Both the position numbers and the translations under genes were made by a program. From DAOUBF01 sp034432795 (GTDB lineage Bacteria > Chloroflexota > Anaerolineae > DSLN01): 30,699 nucleotides of DNA. A model generated the notes under the pieces. That model searched no databases. It had not been told where the DNA came from and worked only from the letters and a program-made list of their open reading frames with translations. Every line of letters begins with the position of its first letter. The stretch's first letter is position 1. The stretch spans positions 1 to 30,699 of the forward strand of contig DAOUBF010000053.1 of assembly GCA_034432795.1 (NCBI GenBank). Direction: 5' to 3'. Shown in pieces: positions 1 to 7,211 of this stretch.

Positions 1-101
1 TTGGTGATGGCTGCCGTCAGGGTGGTCTTGCCATGGTCAATGTGTCCGATTGTGCCCACATTCACGTGGGGCTTCGTGCGTACAAATCGCTCCTTCGCCA
101 T
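1..101 (-). CDS. tuf: Elongation factor Tu, N-terminal fragment (cut by window edge)
   Basis: EF-Tu is the GTPase that delivers aminoacyl-tRNA to the ribosome. Only the first 33 residues are present, starting MAKERFVRTKPHVNVGTIGH. They include the P-loop GHIDHGKT (residues 19-26), which binds the GTP phosphates, and are near-identical to typical bacterial EF-Tu starts. The ATG is at 99-101, and a GGGAGGT Shine-Dalgarno lies about 10 bases upstream. tRNA-Thr(GGT) lies directly upstream in the same direction, an arrangement seen for tuf in many bacteria, so the two are probably co-transcribed from the promoter at 239-266. The remainder of the gene lies outside the window. Confidence 0.97.
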   Translation of the reverse strand, partial: MAKERFVRTKPHVNVGTIGHIDHGKTTLTAAIT

Positions 102-135
102 GCTAAATGATACCTCCCATGAAGTTCTGGACAGA

Positions 136-211
136 TGGAGCCCACGATGGGACTTGAACCCATGACCACTCCCTTACCAAGGGAGTGCTCTACCGTCTGA
201 GCTACGTGGGC
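136..211 (-). tRNA. tRNA-Thr (GGT anticodon)
   Basis: The reverse complement folds as a 76-nt cloverleaf with a GCCCACG/CGTGGGC acceptor stem. The anticodon stem is CTCCC/GGGAG with loop TTGGTAA (anticodon GGT, reading ACC/ACT). The T-loop is GTTCAAGTC, and an encoded CCA end occupies 136-138. It lies 34 bases upstream of tuf on the same strand. Confidence 0.97.
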
Positions 212-238
212 ACCCGGCCGAACAGTTTACGCGAGGTT

Positions 239-266
239 ATTATACCCACATTTCAGGTTTTGGCAA
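239..266 (-). promoter_or_regulatory. Promoter of tRNA-Thr-tuf
   Basis: On the minus strand a TTGCCA -35 box (261-266) and a perfect TATAAT -10 box (239-244) are separated by 16 bases. Transcription would start near 232, about 20 bases before the mature tRNA-Thr end. Inferred from consensus match and position. Confidence 0.8.
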
Positions 267-303
267 GGGGTGGCGGCCAGGGCGGCCCCAGCCGGGCGCG
301 ATT

Positions 304-1461
304 TCAATCGTATGGCCAGGCTTCTTCGGCTTCTTCGTGCCGCTCGCGCTGGCGGTGGTCCACCGGCACTGTCCGACCCGCCAGGACATAGCGGCTGGTG
401 GCTCCCCGGAGGTCATCCAGGGCCGGGTTGACCAGCACCGGCCTGCCCCAGGCTTCTACTGTCTCGCGGCGGAACTTGCCCATTTTGTTGACGTCGTGGA
501 TCAGCCCGGCGAGGACCGCAGGCTGCATGAAGGCGACCGCTTTCACCAGTGAGGTGAAGGCCAGCAGCACATCCTGGCCCGTCTCGCGCTCGGTAGCGAC
601 CTGCGCTTCCCAACGGATTTCCTCTTCGCTCACCTTCTCCCAGGGAGGGCGATTCGGTTTTTGTGTGATGAGCAGATACAGGTAAAGTGGATGTGGGGCT
701 TGATACGAGGGGCGGGATGTGCCTGTACTCTGTTGCACCGCCAGTGTGCCCTTTTCGCCCCGCCCGATCAGGCCCAGGCCCGCCAGCGTCTCCTCGGCCA
801 GGATGTGCGTAAAACCGGCCTGGCGCAACGTCTCGGCCAGGCGGGTTGGCGTGAAGGGGCCATGCAGGCGGCTGTAGATGTGCCAGAGGAGCGCGGAGAC
901 GGCAAAGCGGAACTCGCCAAAGGCGCGGCGCAGGAGGCCAGAGGCGAAGCGGCGATCGTTAGGCTCCATGAGCACAATCCGCCCGCCAGGGCGCAGCACG
1001 CGATAGGCCTCCGCCAGCACGCCCTGGCGGTCACCGACCAGGTAAAGGAAGCTATGACCGGTGACGACATCCAGGCTGTTTGAAGCCAGCGGCAGGCGTG
1101 CAGCGTCGGCCTGTATCCAGGGGATGCGCCCGGCCAGGCCGTCGCGGGCAGCGTAGCGCTGCGCCTGGCGCAACATGCCCGCCGCGATGTCCAACCCGAT
1201 CACCTGGGCGTCGGGCAGGCGACGGGCCAGTTCCAGCGCGGAAACGCCCGGCCCACAGCCCAGGTCCAGCACACGCGGCGGCTCCGCTGTCGGTGGGAAA
1301 TGGCGCGCCAGTTCGGCGCAACTGGCTTTCCAGGTGGCCTGATCGGTGGCCAGGCCATAGCCCCACGCGCCCCAGTGGAACAGTTGCCGGGTGAAGCGCG
1401 GGGAGGTGAGCACGCTCAAGAGCCGATCAACAGGCCGAACAGGTCCAGCAGTTCGTCCCAT
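304..1461 (-). CDS. Class I SAM-dependent methyltransferase with C-terminal extension
   Basis: This is a predicted S-adenosylmethionine-dependent methyltransferase of the Methyltransf_11/25 type; the substrate is unknown. Motif I is VLDLGCGPG (residues 64-72), motif II ends in the acidic GLDIA (about 89-93), and a post-motif VLRPGGRIVLMEP lies near 155-167. After the usual catalytic domain (to about residue 260) there are about 110 further residues, beginning around TSRPSYQAPHPLYLYLLITQ, whose family I do not recognise. Start choice is uncertain. The ATG at 1461 overlaps the preceding small gene by 46 bases. A GTG at 1413 would begin at VLTSPRF, 2 bases after that gene's stop, and would suit translational coupling. 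It is the last gene of a minus-strand run that includes a GNAT acetyltransferase. Confidence 0.85.
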   Translation of the reverse strand: MGRTAGPVRPVDRLLSVLTSPRFTRQLFHWGAWGYGLATDQATWKASCAELARHFPPTAEPPRVLDLGCGPGVSALELARRLPDAQVIGLDIAAGMLRQAQRYAARDGLAGRIPWIQADAARLPLASNSLDVVTGHSFLYLVGDRQGVLAEAYRVLRPGGRIVLMEPNDRRFASGLLRRAFGEFRFAVSALLWHIYSRLHGPFTPTRLAETLRQAGFTHILAEETLAGLGLIGRGEKGTLAVQQSTGTSRPSYQAPHPLYLYLLITQKPNRPPWEKVSEEEIRWEAQVATERETGQDVLLAFTSLVKAVAFMQPAVLAGLIHDVNKMGKFRRETVEAWGRPVLVNPALDDLRGATSRYVLAGRTVPVDHRQRERHEEAEEAWPYD

Positions 1462-1607
1462 TCATCCTGAAAGAAGTGGCAGGTGACGACGCCTAGCTCA
1501 AGGTGATAGGTGACCTCACCGTTCTCATCCACATCGCGCCACACGGTGTAGTTTTCGGTCTCGGCCAATGTTTCGGAACGCCCGTTATGGGGCGGATGCC
1601 CATCCAT
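1416..1607 (-). CDS. Small acidic hypothetical protein (63 aa)
   Basis: A 63-residue protein I cannot assign to a family. The central part, YTVWRDVDENGEVTYHLEL followed by a His/Phe-containing segment and EWDELLDLF, looks like a compact alpha/beta domain with many acidic residues and no membrane segment. It sits 15 bases after the stop of the next upstream gene and runs into the methyltransferase start. It is therefore likely part of a polycistronic message and may be translationally coupled to the methyltransferase. The coding call rests on this tight packing and the ordered amino-acid pattern. Confidence 0.7.
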   Translation of the reverse strand: MDGHPPHNGRSETLAETENYTVWRDVDENGEVTYHLELGVVTCHFFQDEWDELLDLFGLLIGS

Positions 1608-1622
1608 CTCTGCATTGTCCTT

Positions 1623-1952
1623 TCATGATTGGGGAGCCTGTTCCTGTCCCTCTTGCTCCTCATATGCGGAGAGCGCCTGGAGCACGTGGGCCAGCGCGAT
1701 CAGGCTGCCACCGCTATGGTGACCCTCCAGGTCGGGCAAATGGTAGCGGCGCTCGCTCTGGTTGGCCACAAAGTCGGGGCGACTCAGGAGCAGATGTAAC
1801 TCCTGCGCGACCCTCCGGCGCTGCTCCGCATCCCAGGTGCGGGCGACTTGCAGCCAATATACGCTATACGAGAAGCCATAGCGCGGCGGATCGCCGCCGG
1901 AGGGTGACTGTGGGGCAACGTTCTGCTCACGCCAACGTTTCAACAGGTCCAT
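1623..1952 (-). CDS. Hypothetical protein (109 aa)
   Basis: A soluble protein of unknown function. It begins MDLLKRWREQNVAPQ and has a helical, Arg/Gln-rich middle (WDAEQRRRVAQELHLLLSRP) and a Glu/Gln-rich tail. I chose the ATG at 1952, with AGGA 9 bases upstream, over a GTG at 1970. The GTG would extend the protein into a repeat-derived hairpin (1965-1979). Its 5' leader is therefore made of dispersed-repeat sequence shared with the gene at 2013-2912. It lies between the GNAT gene and the 63-residue gene, all on one strand. Confidence 0.7.
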   Translation of the reverse strand: MDLLKRWREQNVAPQSPSGGDPPRYGFSYSVYWLQVARTWDAEQRRRVAQELHLLLSRPDFVANQSERRYHLPDLEGHHSGGSLIALAHVLQALSAYEEQEGQEQAPQS

Positions 1953-1960
1953 TTCATTGA

Positions 1961-2005
1961 TTCCTGTCACCGAAGGTGACGTTGTGAAATAATCCGTTGA
2001 GTACC
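1961..2005 (-). repeat. Dispersed modular repeat, locus 1 (module C)
   Basis: A 14-bp flank TTCCTGTCACCGAA (plus-strand reading, 1961-1974) is followed by a 31-bp module at 1975-2005, running from GGTGACGTTGTG to CGTTGAGTACC. The module is identical base for base to 2980-3010, and the 14-bp flank recurs at 2927-2940. GTCACC/GGTGAC across 1966-1980 forms a 6-bp hairpin with a 3-base loop. The element lies immediately upstream of the start region of the 109-residue gene. Confidence 0.9.
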
Positions 2006-2012
2006 CATTTCC

Positions 2013-2912
2013 TTAATCCACTGCCCTGGGCCGGATAGGGCGCTCAAACACCCACAGGGTGTTCTCCCAGGTGTTCTCGTAGCCGGCGGCCTCCAGCGCG
2101 GCCCGCGTATCGGGGCGGTCAAACACTTTCCAGTCCACCAACTCCAGGCCGCGCTCGCCCGCCAGATGGCGCAGGTCACGCGCCAGGTCGCTGAGGGTGT
2201 CGCCGGGCGCATCGGCGTAATGCACGATCAGCCGGCCCTCGTTGCGGTAGTCGCTGACCAGTGCCAGGCCGCTCAACCGGCGGCCGCGCCTGCGCCAGCC
2301 CAGGAGCTGCCCCTGGGCGGCGTATCGGCTCAGCAGCTCGCGGGTCAGGGTCTGCCATGTCCACCAGCGGCCCTCAAACAGGCGATGTGCGGCCTGGAAG
2401 CGCTCTGACCCTTCCAGGAAGTGAGAGGCTATGTCCAGATCGCTCTCCGGCAGGGGCGTGAAGGCGGTGGGTGAGGTGCTCGCTGGCCCTTTGAACAGGA
2501 CGTAGCCGCCAATATAGGCAAAACCCGTGTCGGCGGCGAAGCGATGGACGCTGTGATTGGCGGAGGAGGTGGCGAACCGCAGGACACCTTTGCCCAGACG
2601 GTCGGCCAGGGCCACACCCTGCTCATGCAGGAAGCGCCCGATCCCCTGCCCCTGGTAGGCCGGATCAACGCGCAGCCCCTCCAGCCACCATTCGGTGGGC
2701 GTCAGGCGCGTGAGCTTGCCCAGTCCGACGACCTTCCCATCCAGTTCCACCACGCTGAACTGCCCATAGGGGTCCGCGATCCATGCGTCCCATACCTCAG
2801 GGATGTAGTCATCCCCTTCCCAGATTTGGGCGCAGATCGCCAGGACTGCGGGCTTGTCTTCAGGAACGGCTCTTCGGAATGTGAGATGCTCCCTGATCAT
2901 CGCCTCTATCAT
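2013..2912 (-). CDS. GNAT family N-acetyltransferase, apparently two-domain
   Basis: A predicted acetyl-CoA-dependent N-acetyltransferase of unknown substrate. The N-terminal domain has a clear motif A, LRVDPAYQGQGIGRFL (residues 80-95), whose Q/R-x-x-G-x-G/A element binds the CoA pyrophosphate, plus a FRRAVPEDKPAVLAI start typical of GNATs. The C-terminal half (about 155-299) has a second GNAT-like layout, with a LSGLALVSDY beta strand and ARDLRHLAGERGLELVDWKV, but lacks a good acetyl-CoA loop. It is probably the degenerate half of a tandem GNAT. I chose the ATG at 2912, with AAGGAAAATGGC just upstream as Shine-Dalgarno. A longer in-frame extension to 2972 merely translates the adjacent repeat. 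Confidence 0.88.
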   Translation of the reverse strand: MIEAMIREHLTFRRAVPEDKPAVLAICAQIWEGDDYIPEVWDAWIADPYGQFSVVELDGKVVGLGKLTRLTPTEWWLEGLRVDPAYQGQGIGRFLHEQGVALADRLGKGVLRFATSSANHSVHRFAADTGFAYIGGYVLFKGPASTSPTAFTPLPESDLDIASHFLEGSERFQAAHRLFEGRWWTWQTLTRELLSRYAAQGQLLGWRRRGRRLSGLALVSDYRNEGRLIVHYADAPGDTLSDLARDLRHLAGERGLELVDWKVFDRPDTRAALEAAGYENTWENTLWVFERPIRPRAVD

Positions 2913-2926
2913 GCCATTTTCCTTGT

Positions 2927-3010
2927 TTCCTGTCACCGAAGTGGTACTCAACGGATTATCTAAAAGAATCAAGGAAACTGGTGACGTTGTGAAATAATCC
3001 GTTGAGTACC
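2927..3010 (-). repeat. Dispersed modular repeat, locus 2 (modules A + C, 17-bp inverted ends)
   Basis: A composite element. The flank TTCCTGTCACCGAA (2927-2940) is followed by GT, module A (2943-2979) and module C (2980-3010). The outermost 17 bases of modules A and C are perfect inverted copies (2943-2959 against 2994-3010, core AACGGATTA), so the unit can fold on itself. Relative to locus 1 it carries 39 extra bases (2941-2979) placed exactly between the shared flank and module C. It separates the AI-2E-family gene from the GNAT gene and forms the GNAT gene's leader. Confidence 0.92.
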
Positions 3011-3027
3011 ATTTTCCTTATTGACGC

Positions 3028-4263
3028 TTAATTTTCAACAGTGGGCTGGACGCTGGTCGTTGAATGTGGCTCGTCTGTCGTCCCTGGCGCGGTCAAGGGC
3101 ACGCCTGCTCCGCCTTTGTCGGAATGCGCCCCGGCGGTGGCCGGGAGGGCTTCAGGGACCGGCTCTGGCGGCCCGGCTTCCTCCGGGAAGGGGTCCTGGT
3201 CCAGGAGCTTGTAATAGATATAGCGTGCCAACAGGCGCAGGGTCGCCAGCGTAGGCGCAGCCAGGAGAATGCCCAGGATACCCGCCAGGCTGGCGCCCAT
3301 GATGGCCCCGACCAGCACGACCACCGGATGCAGGTTCAGGCTTTGCCCGATGATGCGCGGCACAAGGATATTGTTCTCCACCTGCTGGTTGAGCACGTAC
3401 ATGATCAGCACGATAAGGGCAAAAGTCAGGTTGTTGAACGGCTGCGGCGTGAGCCAGGTTGACCCCTGGAAGTAGGCGAGCAGGATGCCCGGAATAGCGG
3501 CCAGCCCCGGCCCGAAGAAGGGGATGAATTCGCCCAGCGCCGCCAGGATGCCCAGGAGCAGCGAGTTGGGCACACCCAGGATGGTGGTGGCGACGGCGAC
3601 AATGGAGCCGACGGTCAGAGAGAGGATGAGTTGGCCGCGCAGGAAGGCGTTCCAGGTGCGCCCGGTCTCGCTGATCAGGCGGCGCAGGTCGTGGCGATAC
3701 TCCGGCGTGGCCACCTGCTCAATGGAGCGTAACAGGAACGGCGCATCCTTGAGCAGGTAGAACGAGATGACCAGGATGAAGATCAGCAGGGTGATGAAGT
3801 TGGCGATGCCGCTGAGAATGGAGAGCGTCTGGGTCATGGCCTGCTGAACCACGCCGCCCAACTGGTTGCCCAGCGTGCTCAGTTGGCCGCCCAGGTCCAC
3901 CTGGTAAGGCCCGATCTGCACGGGCTGGCTGAGCACGGCGCTCAGGTCGGTGATGTATTGGGGCAGGTTCCTGGCCAGCGCCCCAACCTGGTCAATCAGG
4001 CGCGGCAGCAACACCACGGGCGTCAGAATGATCACGGCGATCAACGCCAGATAGACGAGCGCGACGGCCAGCGTGCGCGACATACGGGTCGCCCTTGTAA
4101 GGAAATTGACGATAGGGTTGAGGATGTAGGCCAGGAGCAGCGCCAGGACAACCGGCTGGATGACGTCGCGGAAGCGGTAGATGAACAGCGCGATGAAGAT
4201 CAGGCTGGCCGTGATGACCAGCCGCTTCGTGCTCGGGCTCCAGCGCGGTGATTGAGAGAGCAT
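3028..4263 (-). CDS. AI-2E family transporter / UPF0118 membrane protein
   Basis: A polytopic inner-membrane protein of the AI-2E exporter (PerM/YdiK/TqsA) family. Members export small molecules or act in Na+/H+ exchange; the substrate here is unknown. About seven or eight hydrophobic spans are visible, with a large loop after the second pair. The family signatures GEFIPFFGPGLAAIPGI (244-260) and VENNILVPRIIG (295-306) are intact. The last 55 residues form a Pro/Ala/Thr-rich cytoplasmic tail, longer than usual. The ATG at 4263 has AAGGAG 5 bases upstream. The gene follows the pnp terminator, so it is probably transcribed separately. Confidence 0.93.
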   Translation of the reverse strand: MLSQSPRWSPSTKRLVITASLIFIALFIYRFRDVIQPVVLALLLAYILNPIVNFLTRATRMSRTLAVALVYLALIAVIILTPVVLLPRLIDQVGALARNLPQYITDLSAVLSQPVQIGPYQVDLGGQLSTLGNQLGGVVQQAMTQTLSILSGIANFITLLIFILVISFYLLKDAPFLLRSIEQVATPEYRHDLRRLISETGRTWNAFLRGQLILSLTVGSIVAVATTILGVPNSLLLGILAALGEFIPFFGPGLAAIPGILLAYFQGSTWLTPQPFNNLTFALIVLIMYVLNQQVENNILVPRIIGQSLNLHPVVVLVGAIMGASLAGILGILLAAPTLATLRLLARYIYYKLLDQDPFPEEAGPPEPVPEALPATAGAHSDKGGAGVPLTAPGTTDEPHSTTSVQPTVEN

Positions 4264-4291
4264 CCGGCTCCTTGGGGTGAGAGCAAGCTAA

Positions 4292-4322
4292 GTGGGGGTT
4301 CAATCGGCTGAAGAACCCCCAC
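4292..4322 (-). terminator. Terminator hairpin after pnp
   Basis: A perfect 10-bp stem, GTGGGGGTTC (4292-4301) and GAACCCCCAC (4313-4322), with an 11-base loop, begins 38 bases past the pnp stop codon. The following transcript is only modestly U-rich (TTAGCTTGC), so termination efficiency is uncertain. It also lies just before the AI-2E-family gene. Confidence 0.75.
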
Positions 4323-4359
4323 ACAATGGCGATTGCTCCTGGTCTCTATGCCCTGGTGT

Positions 4360-6597
4360 CTAATCGCGGCGTGGCGGCCTGCCGCCGGGACGAGTACTGC
4401 CGGGGCGTGCACCACCGCGGTCGGGGCGGCCGCTTCCTGGGCGGCTGCCGCCGCTGCTACTCACGCCGCCGCGCCCTCGCAGGTCGCGTTCGCGCGCTTC
4501 CTCAGGCGTCAGGCCCTCCAGCACGGCAGCGCGGCTCAGGCGCACTTTGCCATCCGGGCCGATGTCGGTGACCATGACCATGATCTCGTCACCCACCTGG
4601 ACGACATCCTCCACCCGGTTCACCCGGCGGTCGGACAACTGTGAGATGTGGACCATGCCGTCCGTGCCAGGCAGGATCTCCACGAAGGCGCCGAAGTCGG
4701 TGATGCGCACGACCTTGCCCGTGTAAATCTTGCCAACCTCAGGTTCTTCCACCAGGGCGCGGATCATCTCCACAGCGCGGTCGGCCTGGGCGCCGTTTGC
4801 CCCGGCGACGAAGACCGTGCCATCGTCCTCAATGTCAATCTTCACGCCGGTCTGCTCCTGGATGCTGCGCACGACCTTGCCGCCTGGCCCGATCAGCGTG
4901 CCGATCTTGTCCGGGTCAATGTGCAGGATGGTCATGCGCGGCGCGTAGGGCGAGAGATGCGGTCGTGGCGCGGGCAGCACGGCCAGCATCTTCTCCAGGA
5001 TGAACAGGCGGGCCTCCCGCGCCTGGGCCAGCGCCTCGGCCATGATCTGCGGCGTAATGCCCCTGATCTTAATGTCCATTTGCAGCGCGGTGACCCCCTG
5101 GCGTGTCCCGGCGACCTTGAAGTCCATGTCGCCCAGATGGTCCTCAATCCCCTGGATGTCGGTAAGGATGGCGTACTCGTCGCCCTCCTTGATCAGGCCC
5201 ATAGCCACGCCGGCGACCGGCGCTTTGATGGGCACGCCGGCATCCATGAGCGCCAGCGTTGAGGCGCATACGCTCGCCATAGAGGTGGAGCCGTTGGATG
5301 AGAGCACCTCGGAGACGACGCGAATGGTGTAGGGGAAGGTCGTCTCCGGCGGGATCATCGGCTCCAAGGCCCGTTCGGCCAGGGCACCGTGGCCGATCTC
5401 GCGCCGACTCGGCCCGCGCAGGAAGCGCGTCTCGCCGGTGCAGAAGGGCGGGAAGTTGTAATGGTGCATGAAGCGCTTGGACTCCTCCGGATACAGGCCA
5501 TCCAGGAGTTGCTCGTCACGCGGCGTGCCCAGCGTGACGATGCTCAGCACCTGCGTCTCGCCGCGTTGGAACAGGCCGCTGCCGTGCGTGCGCGGCAGCA
5601 GGCCGACCTCGCAAGTGATGGGGCGGATGTCCTTCGGCCCGCGCCCATCCGGGCGGACGCCTTCGCGCAAGATGCGGCTGCGCACCTCGCTCTTCAGCAG
5701 GTCATGGAGCACGCCCTTGATGTCGGCGGGCATGATGTCTTCCTCGGTCTCAAATGAGGAGAGCACCTCCCCCTCAATGGCGTCCAGGACGGCGTTGCGC
5801 TCTTCCTTCTCCACCGTCTCCAGCAGGGCCTGGCGGATACGGTTGCCGACGCGCCCGGTCACCTCGCTCTTCAGTTCTTCGCTTACGGCGAAGGAGACAT
5901 ACTCGGCGCGTGGCTTGCCGATCTCGGCCCGCATTTGCTCCTGGAGCGCCACGAGCGGCTGAATGGCCTCATACGCCAGGCGCAGGCCCTCTACGATCAA
6001 TTCCTCCGGGACTTCATCCGCGCCGGCTTCCACCATCAGGATGGCATCGGCGGTGCCCGCCACCCGCAGGTCCAGCGTGCTCGTGGTCATCTCCGGGATG
6101 GTGGGATTGATGACAAACTGGCCATCTATGTAGCCGATGCGCACCGCGCCGACCGGCCCATCCCAGGGGATGCCGGAGATGGCCAGTGCAGCCGAGGCCG
6201 CGTTGATGCCCAGAATGTCAATATGATGCACACTGTCGGACGACAGCGCCGTCAGGATGATCTGCACTTCGTTGCGCAGATCGTTGGGGAAGAGCGGGCG
6301 CAGAGCGCGGTCCGCCAGCCGTGCGATGAGGATAGCGGCCTCGGCGGGTCGGCCCTCGCGGCGGAAGAAGCTGCCGGGGATGCGCCCGGCAGCGTACAGA
6401 CGCTCTTCATAATCCACACTCAACGGGAAAAAGTCCACACCCTCGCGGGGCTGCTTGGACATGGTGGCGGTGGCGAGCAGCATGGTGTCGCCATGGCGAG
6501 CCAGCACGGCTCCGTCGGCTTGACCGGCCAGCTTCCCCACTTCAAAGGAAATGGCCTTATTGCCGACTACGGCAGTATATTGTTTCACAGTATTCAC
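4360..6597 (-). CDS. pnp: Polyribonucleotide nucleotidyltransferase (PNPase)
   Basis: PNPase degrades RNA 3'-to-5' by phosphorolysis, releasing nucleoside diphosphates. All domains are present: RNase PH domain 1 (about 1-145), helical linker, RNase PH domain 2 (about 310-540, with a GHGALAER-type active-site region), KH domain with IGPGGK (about 560-615), and S1 RNA-binding domain (about 623-693). An Arg/Gly/Pro-rich low-complexity tail (about 694-745) may add RNA contact. At 745 residues the protein is slightly longer than average because of this tail. It starts at GTG 6597 with GGAGGT 7 bases upstream. rpsO lies 203 bases upstream, the conserved rpsO-pnp order, and the spacer contains two hairpins that could be RNase III sites. 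Confidence 0.98.
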   Translation of the reverse strand: MNTVKQYTAVVGNKAISFEVGKLAGQADGAVLARHGDTMLLATATMSKQPREGVDFFPLSVDYEERLYAAGRIPGSFFRREGRPAEAAILIARLADRALRPLFPNDLRNEVQIILTALSSDSVHHIDILGINAASAALAISGIPWDGPVGAVRIGYIDGQFVINPTIPEMTTSTLDLRVAGTADAILMVEAGADEVPEELIVEGLRLAYEAIQPLVALQEQMRAEIGKPRAEYVSFAVSEELKSEVTGRVGNRIRQALLETVEKEERNAVLDAIEGEVLSSFETEEDIMPADIKGVLHDLLKSEVRSRILREGVRPDGRGPKDIRPITCEVGLLPRTHGSGLFQRGETQVLSIVTLGTPRDEQLLDGLYPEESKRFMHHYNFPPFCTGETRFLRGPSRREIGHGALAERALEPMIPPETTFPYTIRVVSEVLSSNGSTSMASVCASTLALMDAGVPIKAPVAGVAMGLIKEGDEYAILTDIQGIEDHLGDMDFKVAGTRQGVTALQMDIKIRGITPQIMAEALAQAREARLFILEKMLAVLPAPRPHLSPYAPRMTILHIDPDKIGTLIGPGGKVVRSIQEQTGVKIDIEDDGTVFVAGANGAQADRAVEMIRALVEEPEVGKIYTGKVVRITDFGAFVEILPGTDGMVHISQLSDRRVNRVEDVVQVGDEIMVMVTDIGPDGKVRLSRAAVLEGLTPEEARERDLRGRGGVSSSGGSRPGSGRPDRGGARPGSTRPGGRPPRRD

Positions 6598-6641
6598 TTT
6601 TCTTACCTCCGTCTGATGAGGGCCCGACGGAGGTCAGGGGC

Positions 6642-6688
6642 TGGCGACTGGCGACCGGGGATGCGGTCCCCCTGATCGCCACTCGCCA
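6642..6688 (-). promoter_or_regulatory. Long imperfect hairpin in pnp leader
   Basis: TGGCGA, TGGCGA and CCGGGGA on one arm (6642-6661) pair with TCCCCC, TCGCCA and TCGCCA on the other (6667-6688), with small internal mismatches. It lies 45 bases upstream of the pnp start. In E. coli, PNPase represses itself through an RNase III-cut stem-loop in this position; the parallel here is inference. Confidence 0.55.
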
Positions 6689-6744
6689 ACTCCGGACCTT
6701 CCGCCGTAGCCCTCTAAATTTTAGCTATGTTGCCCCAATACGAA

Positions 6745-6780
6745 ACGAGTACATGGGCACCCTGCACTCCATGTACTCGT
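6745..6780 (-). terminator. Intercistronic hairpin between rpsO and pnp
   Basis: A perfect 12-bp stem, ACGAGTACATGG (6745-6756) against CCATGTACTCGT (6769-6780), with a 12-base loop, begins 20 bases after the rpsO stop. It is followed on the minus strand by TTCGTATT rather than a run of U. It could be a weak terminator or a processing site and 3'-end stabiliser for rpsO mRNA. Confidence 0.6.
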
Positions 6781-6800
6781 CGTGATCCCGGCAATCCAGA

Positions 6801-7067
6801 CTACTTACGCAGGCCCAGACGCTGGATGAGCATCCGGTAGCGTTCCGGATCTTTGCGGCTGAGATAGGCTAGGTGGCGTCTGCGTTGGCCGACCAGTTTC
6901 AACAGACCACGACGGGAGTGCTCGTCGTGCTTGTGCACTTTGAGGTGCTCGGTCAACTGGTTGATCCGGGTCGTGAGCAGGGCAACCTGAACCTCAGGCG
7001 ATCCGGTATCCTGTGGGTGCCGATGAAATTCCTGAATGATGCTTCCCTTGACGTCCTTACTCAGCAC
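6801..7067 (-). CDS. rpsO: 30S ribosomal protein S15
   Basis: S15 is a primary 16S rRNA-binding protein of the small subunit platform. The 88-residue length and sequence are typical: TGSPEVQVALLTTRINQLTE, a HKHDEHSRRGLLKLVGQRRR core, and a C-terminal LSRKDPERYRMLIQRLGLRK. It starts at GTG 7067 with AGGAG 6 bases upstream. The gene precedes pnp in the same direction, as in most bacteria. S15 often represses its own mRNA through a leader structure; the leader here is only about 45 bases and I see no convincing 16S-like mimic. Confidence 0.98.
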   Translation of the reverse strand: MLSKDVKGSIIQEFHRHPQDTGSPEVQVALLTTRINQLTEHLKVHKHDEHSRRGLLKLVGQRRRHLAYLSRKDPERYRMLIQRLGLRK

Positions 7068-7114
7068 AGCTTCTCCTCACGGCGTCTAGCCAGGCGTATC
7101 TCATCCTGCGCTTT

Positions 7115-7143
7115 ATTATAACACAGGATGGCGGGGGACACAA
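7115..7143 (-). promoter_or_regulatory. rpsO promoter
   Basis: On the minus strand TTGTGT (7138-7143) and a perfect TATAAT (7115-7120) are separated by 17 bases, 48 bases upstream of the rpsO start. No better candidate lies between rpsO and the serine tRNA genes. Confidence 0.78.
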
Positions 7144-7211
7144 GGTTATGGGACTGAACTTCAGACATAAGCCGGTAGCCGCCGGAGCGCGGCCGCCGAA
7201 GCCCGAAGAGC

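Noticed and set aside
2913..2972. N-terminal extension of the GNAT protein
   Set aside because: The added residues are encoded by the dispersed repeat, and a good start with Shine-Dalgarno exists at 2912.
2943..3010. Insertion sequence or integron attC site
   Set aside because: The element has inverted ends but is only 68 bp, has no transposase, and lacks the conserved core sites of attC. It is described as a modular repeat instead.
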